From contig CAAFWR010000008.1 in NCBI GenBank assembly GCA_900766745.1, positions 1-52,746 on the forward strand: a stretch of DNA of 52,746 nt, read 5' to 3'. A model generated the notes under the pieces. It ran no database searches and was not told where the DNA came from. It saw only the letters and a program-made list of their open reading frames with translations. The stretch comes from Methanobacteriaceae archaeon (lineage in GTDB: Archaea > Methanobacteriota > Methanobacteria > Methanobacteriales > Methanobacteriaceae). Each line of letters opens with the position of its first letter. Within the stretch, counting starts at the first letter, position 1. The position numbers were made by a program, and so were the translations under genes. Of this stretch, positions 27,057 to 34,964 are shown in pieces.

Positions 27057-28808
27057 TTACACGAGTTCTAAATCTTTCAATTCATCATCAGATGCTTTTT
27101 TAGCTGCTTCAATATAAGCATCGCAGACATAGTCAACATCGCCGTCCATAACAAGCTTTCCATTGTCAAGCCATATTGCACGGGTACAGAGTTCCCTGAT
27201 TTTAGCTGTTGAATGTGATACAAGTAATACTGTTGTTCCAGAATCCATCATTGATTTGATCTTGTCCCCACTTTTCTTTTGGAATTTTACATCCCCTACA
27301 GATAAAACCTCATCTATAATAAGTATTTCAGGATTGACAATAGTAGCTACTGAAAAACCTAACTTAGCCTGCATACCAGAGGAATAATTCTTAATTGGGA
27401 TTTCCATAAACTCCCCAAGTTCTGAAAATTCCAGAATTTCATCATATTTGCTTTCTAAGAATTTTCTGGAATATCCTAAAATTGATCCGTTTAAAAATAC
27501 ATTCTCCCTTCCAGTGTAATTATGATCAAAACCTGCTCCAAGCTCAAGTAAAGGTGCAACATTTCCATTTATCTCAGCGTGCCCTTTTGTTGGAGTGTAA
27601 ACTCCTGCAAGAACTTTTAAAAGAGTACTTTTACCAGCTCCGTTAAATCCTATTATTCCAACCCTTTCTCCTTTTTTTATTTCAAATGAAACATTGTCAA
27701 GAGCTTTGAAATGTTTTTTAGGTTTGATTTCCCTTTTAATCCATTTAATAACATATTCCTTAAGGTTGTCTATTTTTTCCTGAGGCATTTCAAATTCCAT
27801 AAATACGCTGTCTACTTTAATTGCAGTTTCCTTTTCGATTTCGTCTAATTCCTCATTGATATCTTCCGGTTTTTTCACTTCAAACTCTTTGGATTCTTTT
27901 TTTGTGAATTTATGTCCTTTAGGATATACCTTAACATAAAAATCCATAGAAGAACCAGTATATTCATTAAAACAGCTGATGGAATATGTTCCTTCTGCCT
28001 TACATTTTAGATCCAGCCCTAAAGTTGAAAAGCTTTTTCCCCTTACAGAAGGCCTCCAAATTAAGGTTTCCTTATCGAATTTATCTTTAAATGAGTCAAC
28101 AACATCTGCATCTAATCTGTTGACCTTATGAGATTTGAAACGAACATTGTCTATCTCAAGTTCGTCTGGAATGGAAAGCTTGACTTCCTGTTCATCAGTC
28201 AGAAGTCCGTTGGAATTTCTAAATGTTACAAAGTATTGGAATTTGTCTCCAACAGTCTTTTCCAATGGATTTTCCTTATTTGGAAAATTTGAACTGGTTT
28301 CTCCAGTAGATAGGACATATCTCGGATAATCATAGATTACCTTAATACGAACAAAATCAAGATAAAGTTCACCTTCATTTTGGGACATGTTTTCTGGAAA
28401 ATCAATTTCGATACTGAAATCAGGACTGCAAATGTCTTCAACAGTTAAATCAAGTTCGCTTCTATTAAAAACTATGTTTCTGTTAGTTGGATAAATAGAA
28501 GCTCCAACATGAGACTCTTTAGTGAGGTCTTCAAGTTTGAGTATTGGTGGATCGACTACAATAAGCCTGTTGTTATCTTCCTTATGAAAGTCGTGTTCTA
28601 TAATAATCTGTGTAATAACCGCCTTTTCTGGGATGTTAAAATTAAAGTCTGACAGAAATAAAGTAGCAGGTTTTTGATGTGACTTGAGATTGCAGACAGC
28701 TAACTTATCCCAGTCATCAAGTTTTATATTATCTAAACCAACCCAGCTGCCCTCATCCCCTTCATCCTTTTGAATAACCTTACCTGGATATCTAACCTGA
28801 CTAATCAT
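27057..28808 (-). CDS. polysaccharide ABC exporter ATPase with a long N-terminal beta-rich domain
   Basis: 583 residues. The C-terminal about 240 residues are a Wzt/TagH-type ATPase: LDNVSFEIKKGERVGIIGFN leading into Walker A GFNGAGKST (about residue 396), the Q-loop LLELGAGFDHNYTGREN, signature YSSGMQAKLGFSVA, Walker B ILIIDEVLSVGD and the switch His in LLVSHSTAKI. Residues 1-310 form two predicted beta-sandwich regions absent from ordinary Wzt, whose extra carbohydrate-binding domain is C-terminal. With the ABC-2 permease encoded 8 nt upstream it should export a lipid-linked glycan. ATG 28808 is used, with GGTG (28817-28814) 5 nt upstream, in preference to the GTG at 28814 within it. Confidence 0.9.
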   Translation of the reverse strand: MISQVRYPGKVIQKDEGDEGSWVGLDNIKLDDWDKLAVCNLKSHQKPATLFLSDFNFNIPEKAVITQIIIEHDFHKEDNNRLIVVDPPILKLEDLTKESHVGASIYPTNRNIVFNRSELDLTVEDICSPDFSIEIDFPENMSQNEGELYLDFVRIKVIYDYPRYVLSTGETSSNFPNKENPLEKTVGDKFQYFVTFRNSNGLLTDEQEVKLSIPDELEIDNVRFKSHKVNRLDADVVDSFKDKFDKETLIWRPSVRGKSFSTLGLDLKCKAEGTYSISCFNEYTGSSMDFYVKVYPKGHKFTKKESKEFEVKKPEDINEELDEIEKETAIKVDSVFMEFEMPQEKIDNLKEYVIKWIKREIKPKKHFKALDNVSFEIKKGERVGIIGFNGAGKSTLLKVLAGVYTPTKGHAEINGNVAPLLELGAGFDHNYTGRENVFLNGSILGYSRKFLESKYDEILEFSELGEFMEIPIKNYSSGMQAKLGFSVATIVNPEILIIDEVLSVGDVKFQKKSGDKIKSMMDSGTTVLLVSHSTAKIRELCTRAIWLDNGKLVMDGDVDYVCDAYIEAAKKASDDELKDLELV

Positions 28809-28816
28809 ACACACAC

Positions 28817-29602
28817 CTATAAATTGAAGATAAACTTGTTTTGATATTTTCTAAAGACATAGATTCCTATTATTAATGATATAATTGAAGTTACAATTAG
28901 ATACAGCAACAGATTAATTGATGGAAATACACCATCAAGTACGATTTCCCTAAATGTGGTTACAGCTGCATAAAGAGGGTTCAATTTGAAGAAAATCAAA
29001 AACTGATCTGGAATAATAGAAATCGGATAAAAAATTGGAGTCATGTAAGCTAAAAGCATAACAAGAACACCATACAGATATCTGATATCTGTAAAGAAAG
29101 TTGTAGCTGTTGCCAAAATCAGTCCAACACCAAATGTCAATATAAGTAGGAAAAATATAGGAATTGGCGTATAGATTAATGACAAGTAAAATGGAGCTTT
29201 AGTTACAACCATAACTGCAATAAGCACAACAAGAGAGATTAGGAAGTTGATAAACTCAGAACAGACAATCCCTACTGAAAACATGTATTTGGGAACATAA
29301 ATCTTTTTAATGATGGGAGCGTTACCCTTAATGGAATTCATAGCTCCTGTTGTTGCAGATGAAAATAAATCGAATAATAATTTACCGCATAATAAGTAAA
29401 CTGGGAAGTTTTGGATAGTTCTACCAAAAATAAATGAAAATACCATAGTTAAAACTATCATAGATAAAAGAGGATTTAAAAAACTCCATAAAAATCCCAA
29501 TGATGAATCTTTGTATTTTCCACTAACATCCCTTTTTACAAGCTCCTTCAATAAAAAGGAATATTTAGAGAAATTTTTAAACCATTGTTTATTATCCAAC
29601 AT
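28817..29602 (-). CDS. ABC-2 type polysaccharide exporter permease
   Basis: 261-residue membrane subunit of the Wzm/TagG type. After a cytoplasmic N-terminus with KELVKRDVSGKYKDSSLGFLW (amphipathic coupling region, cut here at the Trp), six membrane helices follow, including WSFLNPLLSMIVLTMVFSFIF and the MTPIFYPISIIP re-entrant region typical of O-antigen and teichoic acid exporters. It pairs with the ATPase encoded next. A TATA box (minus strand 29638-29629) and the ribosome binding site AAGGT place a promoter just upstream, so the lower operon through the sugar transferase probably starts here. Confidence 0.93.
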   Translation of the reverse strand: MLDNKQWFKNFSKYSFLLKELVKRDVSGKYKDSSLGFLWSFLNPLLSMIVLTMVFSFIFGRTIQNFPVYLLCGKLLFDLFSSATTGAMNSIKGNAPIIKKIYVPKYMFSVGIVCSEFINFLISLVVLIAVMVVTKAPFYLSLIYTPIPIFFLLILTFGVGLILATATTFFTDIRYLYGVLVMLLAYMTPIFYPISIIPDQFLIFFKLNPLYAAVTTFREIVLDGVFPSINLLLYLIVTSIISLIIGIYVFRKYQNKFIFNL

Positions 29603-29675
29603 AGAATACCTTAAAAAAATTATTACATTATATATTTATTACTACATCTATAAAAATATTATTTAAAAAAAATCA

Positions 29676-31205
29676 CTAATAGAAATGTGTAACGGTTAAA
29701 AGCAATATTCCCATGACAAATACAACAATGCCCATTATTGCCCAATAATCGATTTTTTTGATTTTCTTGAAAGGATAGTTAAATATAAACGGCATCAATA
29801 AGAATAAAGGCACATAATATCTTGGCTGGTTATGTATTATATTAAAAGACTCTGGAGTATTCCATGAAATATACAATATAAAGAACAATCCTATATAGAA
29901 CACTAAAGAGTATATAGCTAAAGCCCATCTTTTCTTTCTAGAGAATTTGATTTTAATAGGATATAAAATTGAAAATGCCATGAAGAATACAAAATAGAGT
30001 ATGTTGAATATTTCCGTACCTCTGAATTTACCAACCCAATTTACATGATAGAAATAATTTGTCCAGATGAACCTGTGTCCTATAAAAAGCATTGAATTTC
30101 TAACAATACGCAAATCTACACGAGGATGGATTAAAAGGTGATGGATGTTGTCCATTACAGAATGAGATTTTCCAATAGCTAAAGAGCTAATATTAAAGAG
30201 CAATGAACTTAAACTTAAAAGAAACATAGCGACTATACATAAAAGAATTGCTGCAATAGCTAGTTTTAATCTGGGATAAGAGAAATTGAGTTTTTCTTTA
30301 GGAAGGAATAATACCAATAAAGTGAAAAACAAATAAGGAGGCTTTATAAGTCCTATGAGCAAACAGCAAATAAAAAAAATCAGAAGATTCTTCTTAAGGG
30401 CCCCATTTTTATACATGTAAATGAATTCGGCAATAGCTAGAATAAACAATGCAAATAGAAATGAATCGTAGTTAGACGAAAACATGACAGTTGTTGCTAA
30501 AGGAGTGCAGGTTACAAGAAACATTGGCATCTTATAGCATGGAGCTCTTTTAATTGCATATGAAGTTATAAGTGCATAAACAATAAGGTTAGGAATCCTT
30601 GAAAGCCATACTGCATAAATAACACCTAAATTTAAAGATTTAGCTATAAAAACACCGATAGCTGAAGGTATGTAAGTGTAAAAAGGAGTGTTGGTGATTC
30701 CCAATAAAATACTTGGCTCCACATCTGAAATCGGTACAAATGCCCAGGCATTGTTTAAAAATAGATTAGCGATTCCAAAATTACTTCCCCCATACAAATC
30801 CTTCATATGGAGAAGCAATGGAGTTAAAAAATCTTGATATGCTCCATTAGTTGCAGTTATAGGATATATGAAACCGTCCACTATATTAACTACCCTGTTT
30901 AGATGAATGGCTTCATCATGAAGTGAAAATGGAGGAGCTATAAATGTCAGTATGATTCCTACAAACATTACAACTGCAAATGAGACCTTGTGAAGAGAGT
31001 CCTTATTTTTAAATCCATATAAAATAAGAAGAATTCCGGAAATAGCAATTAAAACGAAAGATCCTATTTCAATGTTAAAACTTGTGCTATATCTGGGAGA
31101 AAACATTGATAAAAATAAAACAGAAACAACAATGAGATATACGAGAAAAATTGATTTGTTCTCTTTCAACAAACTTGCATACTCTTTAGTCTTCTCTTTT
31201 AACAT
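29676..31205 (-). CDS. DUF2142 family polytopic membrane protein
   Basis: 509 residues with about twelve hydrophobic helices. The extracytoplasmic loop after the second or third helix carries FIAPPFSLHDEAIHLNR, matching the PP...DExxH pattern of DUF2142 proteins, which resemble GT-C glycosyltransferases using lipid-linked sugars. A role in modifying the exported glycan is likely from context but not proven. The TATA box lies only about 28 nt upstream of the ATG and there is no Shine-Dalgarno, suggesting a leaderless mRNA separate from the flanking genes. Confidence 0.85.
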   Translation of the reverse strand: MLKEKTKEYASLLKENKSIFLVYLIVVSVLFLSMFSPRYSTSFNIEIGSFVLIAISGILLILYGFKNKDSLHKVSFAVVMFVGIILTFIAPPFSLHDEAIHLNRVVNIVDGFIYPITATNGAYQDFLTPLLLHMKDLYGGSNFGIANLFLNNAWAFVPISDVEPSILLGITNTPFYTYIPSAIGVFIAKSLNLGVIYAVWLSRIPNLIVYALITSYAIKRAPCYKMPMFLVTCTPLATTVMFSSNYDSFLFALFILAIAEFIYMYKNGALKKNLLIFFICCLLIGLIKPPYLFFTLLVLFLPKEKLNFSYPRLKLAIAAILLCIVAMFLLSLSSLLFNISSLAIGKSHSVMDNIHHLLIHPRVDLRIVRNSMLFIGHRFIWTNYFYHVNWVGKFRGTEIFNILYFVFFMAFSILYPIKIKFSRKKRWALAIYSLVFYIGLFFILYISWNTPESFNIIHNQPRYYVPLFLLMPFIFNYPFKKIKKIDYWAIMGIVVFVMGILLLTVTHFY

Positions 31206-31225
31206 ATTAATATGTTATATCCAAT

Positions 31226-31236
31226 AAAATATAAAT
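31226..31236 (-). promoter_or_regulatory. TATA box for the DUF2142 gene (leaderless)
   Basis: TTTATATTTTA on the minus strand lies between the stop of the GT2 gene (31241) and the ATG at 31205. Its centre is about 26-28 nt from the ATG, so transcription is expected to begin at or next to the start codon. Confidence 0.5.
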
Positions 31237-31240
31237 ATTG

Positions 31241-32269
31241 CTAGAAAATTCTTTTGATTTTTTCTTTGATTCTTCTTTCTCTTCTAATCTTTTTAAGTTC
31301 TCTTGTAGCTTTATCAAAATTATCTTCTCTTAAATAGCCAGTTAATTTACCGTATATCTTTTCATCAAGATTTGGAGAAAATACTAACTCTTTCTTAATT
31401 AGGGGATTTATGGAAATCAACAATTCCTTTTTATCCTCATCTGAAAGATCACTTTTAGTTAAACTGGTTAAAAAGTAGACAAAATGATTTTTAAAAATCA
31501 AATCAAAGTAATCCAATTTATCTAACCTATCAAGAAGATTATATGTCTCAAAATATCCTTCAATCATTTTGGAAAAGATCAGTTTGGTTCTAAGGTGAAT
31601 CGTAGATTTGTCCTCATCTGAATCCCTTATAGAATAATTATAGCTATAAAAATCGTCAAGATATATTGTCTTGTTGGATAGTAGTAGGGAATGAATAAAC
31701 AGTTCCAGATCTTCCCCTAACATCCCTTCAAGAAATGAGATATTATTTTCCATTAGAAAATCTTTTCTAAAGAGCTTAGTCCAGATACTAGGTCCTAAGG
31801 ACAATAATCTTAAATCCTCATCAACGTTAGCTATTTCAATGTTTTCTCCATTGAAAAGTGTTTTTTCCTTTTCTTTCCTGTCTGGATAAACCTTAATGTA
31901 GTTCGTAAATAATAGATCTCCATTTTTTGAAGATATTTCCCCATACATCTTCTTAAATGCGTCAGGATTGTATGAATCGTCATGATCTGAAAATATCACG
32001 TATTCCCCATGAGCCTTTTCAAGGCCAATATTGCGGCCTTTACCTGGAAAACCGGAATTGTTCTCTAAAAAAATAACGGAAACATTGCCGAAGGCATTTA
32101 GCTTCTCTAAAATAGCTATGGTATTTTCATCTGTTGAAGCGTCATCAACGAAAATAACCTCAACATTTTCAAAACCCATGCTTTGGTTCATGATAGAATC
32201 GAATAGATTGTATAGGCCATCACCAGTGTTATAAGTTGGCACAACAACAGTTATCTTATAATCATTCAT
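31241..32269 (-). CDS. family 2 glycosyltransferase (paralogue A)
   Basis: 342 residues. The catalytic domain has KITVVVPTYNTGDGLYNLFD, VIFVDDASTDENT, the FPGKGRNIGLEKAHG nucleotide-binding block and the DxD-like SDHDDSYNPDAF (residues 92-103). Then ISFLEGMLGEDLELF and YSYNYSIRDSDEDKSTIHLR line the acceptor site. It is a close paralogue of the protein at 34965-36005 across the whole length, and of the decayed copy immediately upstream, whose stop overlaps this start (ATGA). It probably adds a sugar to the surface glycan. Confidence 0.88.
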   Translation of the reverse strand: MNDYKITVVVPTYNTGDGLYNLFDSIMNQSMGFENVEVIFVDDASTDENTIAILEKLNAFGNVSVIFLENNSGFPGKGRNIGLEKAHGEYVIFSDHDDSYNPDAFKKMYGEISSKNGDLLFTNYIKVYPDRKEKEKTLFNGENIEIANVDEDLRLLSLGPSIWTKLFRKDFLMENNISFLEGMLGEDLELFIHSLLLSNKTIYLDDFYSYNYSIRDSDEDKSTIHLRTKLIFSKMIEGYFETYNLLDRLDKLDYFDLIFKNHFVYFLTSLTKSDLSDEDKKELLISINPLIKKELVFSPNLDEKIYGKLTGYLREDNFDKATRELKKIRRERRIKEKIKRIF

Positions 32270-32534
32270 ATTAATCTGTGTATTTTCTTTTTTAGTTTTT
32301 CGATAAATCCTACCTTATGGTTTATGTTAACTGAAGTTTGGCTATTTCTCTTAATTTAGCCACTGCCTCTTCAAATTTATCGCCGCCAATAAGATTTAAA
32401 AATTTCACATATTCCTTTTTTTGAAATGAGGATATTTACTGTAATTGTGGTTTCATATACATCTTTGCAGAGCATTCAAGAAATGTTATGTTATTTTAAC
32501 CTGTATATGTTGGTGTTTCAACTGTTATTTTCAT
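32266..32534 (-). pseudogene. relic of a third GT2 paralogue, internally deleted
   Basis: Three pieces of a GT2 gene survive in order. From ATG 32534 the codons read MKITVETPTYTG then stop, matching MKITVVIPTYNTG. About 32501-32450 encodes NNITFLE and, after a 4-base loss, MLCKDVYE, matching NDIAFLEGMLCEDVYV of the 34965 gene. About 32410-32320 encodes KEYVKFLNLIGGDKFEEAVA and LREIAKLQ, matching LVNYILNDEFKKAV and IAKYQ, and in the next frame VNINHKVGFIEKLKKKIHRL, matching NMNHKPSLIKRIINKIS. Roughly three quarters of the gene is gone. Its original start lay inside the upstream gene's end and its final TGA overlaps the next ATG, showing it once was a coupled operon member. Confidence 0.82.
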
Positions 32535-34023
32535 TTAAACCCTCATAAATTTCTTCATATTCTTTAATCATTTCATAAGATGTTTTTAATTTAACTTTTG
32601 ATATATTATCAGCTTTTTTAAGATAATCCTCTTTTGTTATATTTATTATTGTATTATAAATGTCTTCTGGATTTCTGTGATTTACGACCCAGCCGATGTT
32701 ATCTTTTTCGACCCTTTCTTTTAATGCCCCTAAATCTGTAGCTATTACAGGTATTCCTGTAGCTATGCTTTCAGTTAATGTATGTGAGTATGTTTCGGGA
32801 CATATTGACATCAGCCCTATGTAGTTAGGTCTTATTTCATTGACCATTTTTCCAAATTCCTCACGGTTATAGCGTCCATGGTTCACGCCACATTTAAGAT
32901 GTGGCAATGTGGTTCCAAGAAAATGGAATTCCAACAGTTTTTCATCATCTAACCGTTTAACTGAATCTATTAAAAGAGAACCTTTATGTTTGGAGATGAA
33001 TCCAGGAAATAGAATCTTAATCCTGCCTTCAGGAAATGATACTGGAACAGCTATCCTTTCAATGTCCCTTCCATGTTCTATTATCCTGAAATTGTTCAGA
33101 TCAGGATAAAATTTCTTATAAATATCCAAAGTGGATTTTGACGGAAATGTATTGATATAAGCCCCTTTGAGTACCTTAAAACACTGATTTTGCCAAGCCT
33201 TAACATCTTCCTCCAGGTTATCGCAGCTGTTGCAGCAGTCCAGATTGCAGTAGTTCATATCCTTATCAACCAAGTGAATGGAAGGGCAACAATAGTAAAA
33301 GTCATGTATACTAATCATGTAATCAATGTTGAATTCATTTGCCAAGTCAAAAATATCAAAACTATGGTTGATTAAATGGTTAATGTGGATAATATTAATG
33401 TCTAATTTTAAGAGTATCTCTTCGTAAATAGCTGCCAAATCTGAATTAAATAACTGGTTATCATCATAGCTGATGTTCCAATGACCCAGTTTATTAAACT
33501 TTGAGTCATATTCCCAAAGCTCCACTTCTTCACTATTTGATGTTAAAATAAGCTTTTGATAATTGTCATCCAATGATTTTATAATGTCGAGGGTTGTAAA
33601 TCCAGTGCCCCCAACGGTGTTTATATTTTCATGGAAAACATAGAGAATAGACTCTTTGATTTCATCTTTAAATTCCTTTAAATCCTTTTTGATGAAATTT
33701 GGACTGTAACCTTTCTCTTTGCCAAAAAGAGCATAATGTACCAATGGGTTAATGTCAATGTCATACTCATTTATGTAAAAGGTTCCATCAAAGTCCTCAC
33801 TTGGTTTTCTTCCTTCCTCAAAACCGAAGAACAAGTAATGGAGAAGGGAATCCATGGAAGCTGTGTCAGGATAGTTTTCCAAATAAAATTCTTCATCAAA
33901 TAGATTCTGACTTTTGATTGCCTTGTAGCCATTATAGATTAATTTGGCCTTGTTTCTGTCAGGCACTTTTCGTAAAATATAAAGAAAAGGCATCTTAGAG
34001 AAAATCTTATTTTTAAAATTCAT
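32518..34023 (-). CDS. glycosyltransferase, GT4 (GT-B) type with N-terminal repeat region
   Basis: 501 residues. The N-terminal 115 residues contain the short helical motif seen twice as LLHYLFFGFEEGRKPS and LVHYALFGKEKGYSPN, common in multi-domain polysaccharide glycosyltransferases. A Rossmann-like domain follows (HENINTVGGTGFTTLDII, about 131-148), a Cys cluster (CNLDCCNSCDN, about 256-266) and the C-terminal GT4 domain with IKILFPGFISKHKGSLLI and ESIATGIPVIATDLGALKE. The tightly spaced cysteines are unusual and could bind metal. The last codons overlap the start of the GT2 relic. Confidence 0.87.
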   Translation of the reverse strand: MNFKNKIFSKMPFLYILRKVPDRNKAKLIYNGYKAIKSQNLFDEEFYLENYPDTASMDSLLHYLFFGFEEGRKPSEDFDGTFYINEYDIDINPLVHYALFGKEKGYSPNFIKKDLKEFKDEIKESILYVFHENINTVGGTGFTTLDIIKSLDDNYQKLILTSNSEEVELWEYDSKFNKLGHWNISYDDNQLFNSDLAAIYEEILLKLDINIIHINHLINHSFDIFDLANEFNIDYMISIHDFYYCCPSIHLVDKDMNYCNLDCCNSCDNLEEDVKAWQNQCFKVLKGAYINTFPSKSTLDIYKKFYPDLNNFRIIEHGRDIERIAVPVSFPEGRIKILFPGFISKHKGSLLIDSVKRLDDEKLLEFHFLGTTLPHLKCGVNHGRYNREEFGKMVNEIRPNYIGLMSICPETYSHTLTESIATGIPVIATDLGALKERVEKDNIGWVVNHRNPEDIYNTIINITKEDYLKKADNISKVKLKTSYEMIKEYEEIYEGLNENNS

Positions 34024-34073
34024 AAAAATCCATTACCAAAAACAACATTAGTTAAAATTAAAGAAAAAGAAAC

Positions 34074-34117
34074 ATTAAAAATTTTTTAATAGATTTTACA
34101 TATTAAAAATTTTTTAA
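34074..34117. repeat. 16-bp direct repeat after the small membrane-protein pair
   Basis: ATTAAAAATTTTTTAA occurs at 34074-34089 and again at 34102-34117. Each copy is self-complementary except at the centre, so on the minus strand each gives a short A/U hairpin with a T run; together they may form a tandem terminator for the genes ending at 34124. Confidence 0.5.
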
Positions 34118-34123
34118 AATTGA

Positions 34124-34390
34124 TTAAATTATATTTAGTGCTCCTAACATTGATTGGAGACCTAAAAGGAATATAGCTAATCCACCAATGAATGTTATGA
34201 CATTTGCGTATTTAAGAGCGACCTTCGTACCATACGTACCAATGGCAAACCACATTATTACAAAAATGATACTTAAAATAGCTACAATCAAAGGATCAAG
34301 ACCTAAAACCACTCCTTGAGAAGCCAATATTAAATTTTCAATGTTACCAAGTAATAATAATCCAAAAAATTCTCTAAACTCTCCAGCCAT
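34124..34390 (-). CDS. small 3-TM membrane protein, half-transporter-like (second of a pair)
   Basis: 88 residues with three hydrophobic helices. Helix 1 ends in LGNIENLILASQGVVLG, helix 2 is IVAILSIIFVIMWFAIGTYG and helix 3 is FIGGLAIFLLGLQSML. It is clearly paralogous to the protein encoded just upstream. The helix-1 motif with polar Asn/Glu/Ser and the GG...LG helix 3 recall one three-helix repeat of LysE/MntP/TerC-superfamily cation exporters, where two such repeats make a six-helix transporter. The family name is not certain. AGGTGAT, which contains the stop codon of the upstream gene, is its ribosome binding site, so the two are translationally coupled. Confidence 0.75.
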   Translation of the reverse strand: MAGEFREFFGLLLLGNIENLILASQGVVLGLDPLIVAILSIIFVIMWFAIGTYGTKVALKYANVITFIGGLAIFLLGLQSMLGALNII

Positions 34391-34394
34391 ATTA

Positions 34395-34721
34395 TCACCT
34401 GTCTTTCTCCTCTTCTACATATTCGTCAATAATCTCCTCTTCAGCCTCGACGTCTTTCCTGCTGTCGAGCATAGCTTGAATACCTAAAATAAATATAGCT
34501 AACCCACCGATGAATTCGATTACATTGGAATATTGTATTGCAAATTGAGTACCGAAGGTTCCTATAAATAGCCAGAGGATAACGCAAAAAAGACTTAAGA
34601 AGAAAAGCCTTAATGATTTAGCACCAGCTACCACTCCTTGAGAAGCTAAAACCAAGTTCTCAATATTGCCGAATATTAATAAACCTAATAACGGAACATA
34701 TGCTACTAAAAATTCCAACAT
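34395..34721 (-). CDS. small 3-TM membrane protein, half-transporter-like (first of a pair)
   Basis: 108 residues: three helices with the shared motifs FGNIENLVLASQGVVAG, LFIGTFGTQFAIQYSN and FIGGLAIFILGIQAML, then an acidic cytosolic tail (DVEAEEEIIDEYVEEEK) missing from its partner. The pair plausibly forms a heterodimeric six-helix channel or exporter. The transported ion is unknown; a divalent cation is a guess from resemblance to MntP-type repeats. AAGGG lies 8 nt before the ATG at 34721. Two GGAAA/TTTCC dyads bracket its TATA box, suggesting regulated expression. Confidence 0.75.
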   Translation of the reverse strand: MLEFLVAYVPLLGLLIFGNIENLVLASQGVVAGAKSLRLFFLSLFCVILWLFIGTFGTQFAIQYSNVIEFIGGLAIFILGIQAMLDSRKDVEAEEEIIDEYVEEEKDR

Positions 34722-34751
34722 TTATAACCCTTCTATAAATTCCAAGAGTAC

Positions 34752-34826
34752 GGAAACACATTTCCATACACACTATTATTAATTGAAATTCAAAGTATAT
34801 AAAATAATATGGAAAATTAATTTCCA
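34752..34826 (-). promoter_or_regulatory. TATA box flanked by two GGAAA-TTTCC dyads
   Basis: A dyad GGAAA-CACA-TTTCC lies at 34752-34765 and a second, TGGAAA-ATTAA-TTTCCA, at 34810-34826. Between them on the minus strand is the TATA box TTTTATATA (about 34806-34796), giving transcription from about 34775. A regulator binding both dyads would cover the core promoter and the start point. This serves the small 3-TM pair. Confidence 0.55.
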
Positions 34827-34964
34827 ACTATGGAATAATGCATCTAGTAATTCTTTTAGCTTTGTTGAAAGTTTGATTTAATACACTATGTTGTATGTTA
34901 TTATTTGAATGGATATAGTATTGATGTTAATTTGTTGTTAATAATGTATCATCAATCATAACAA

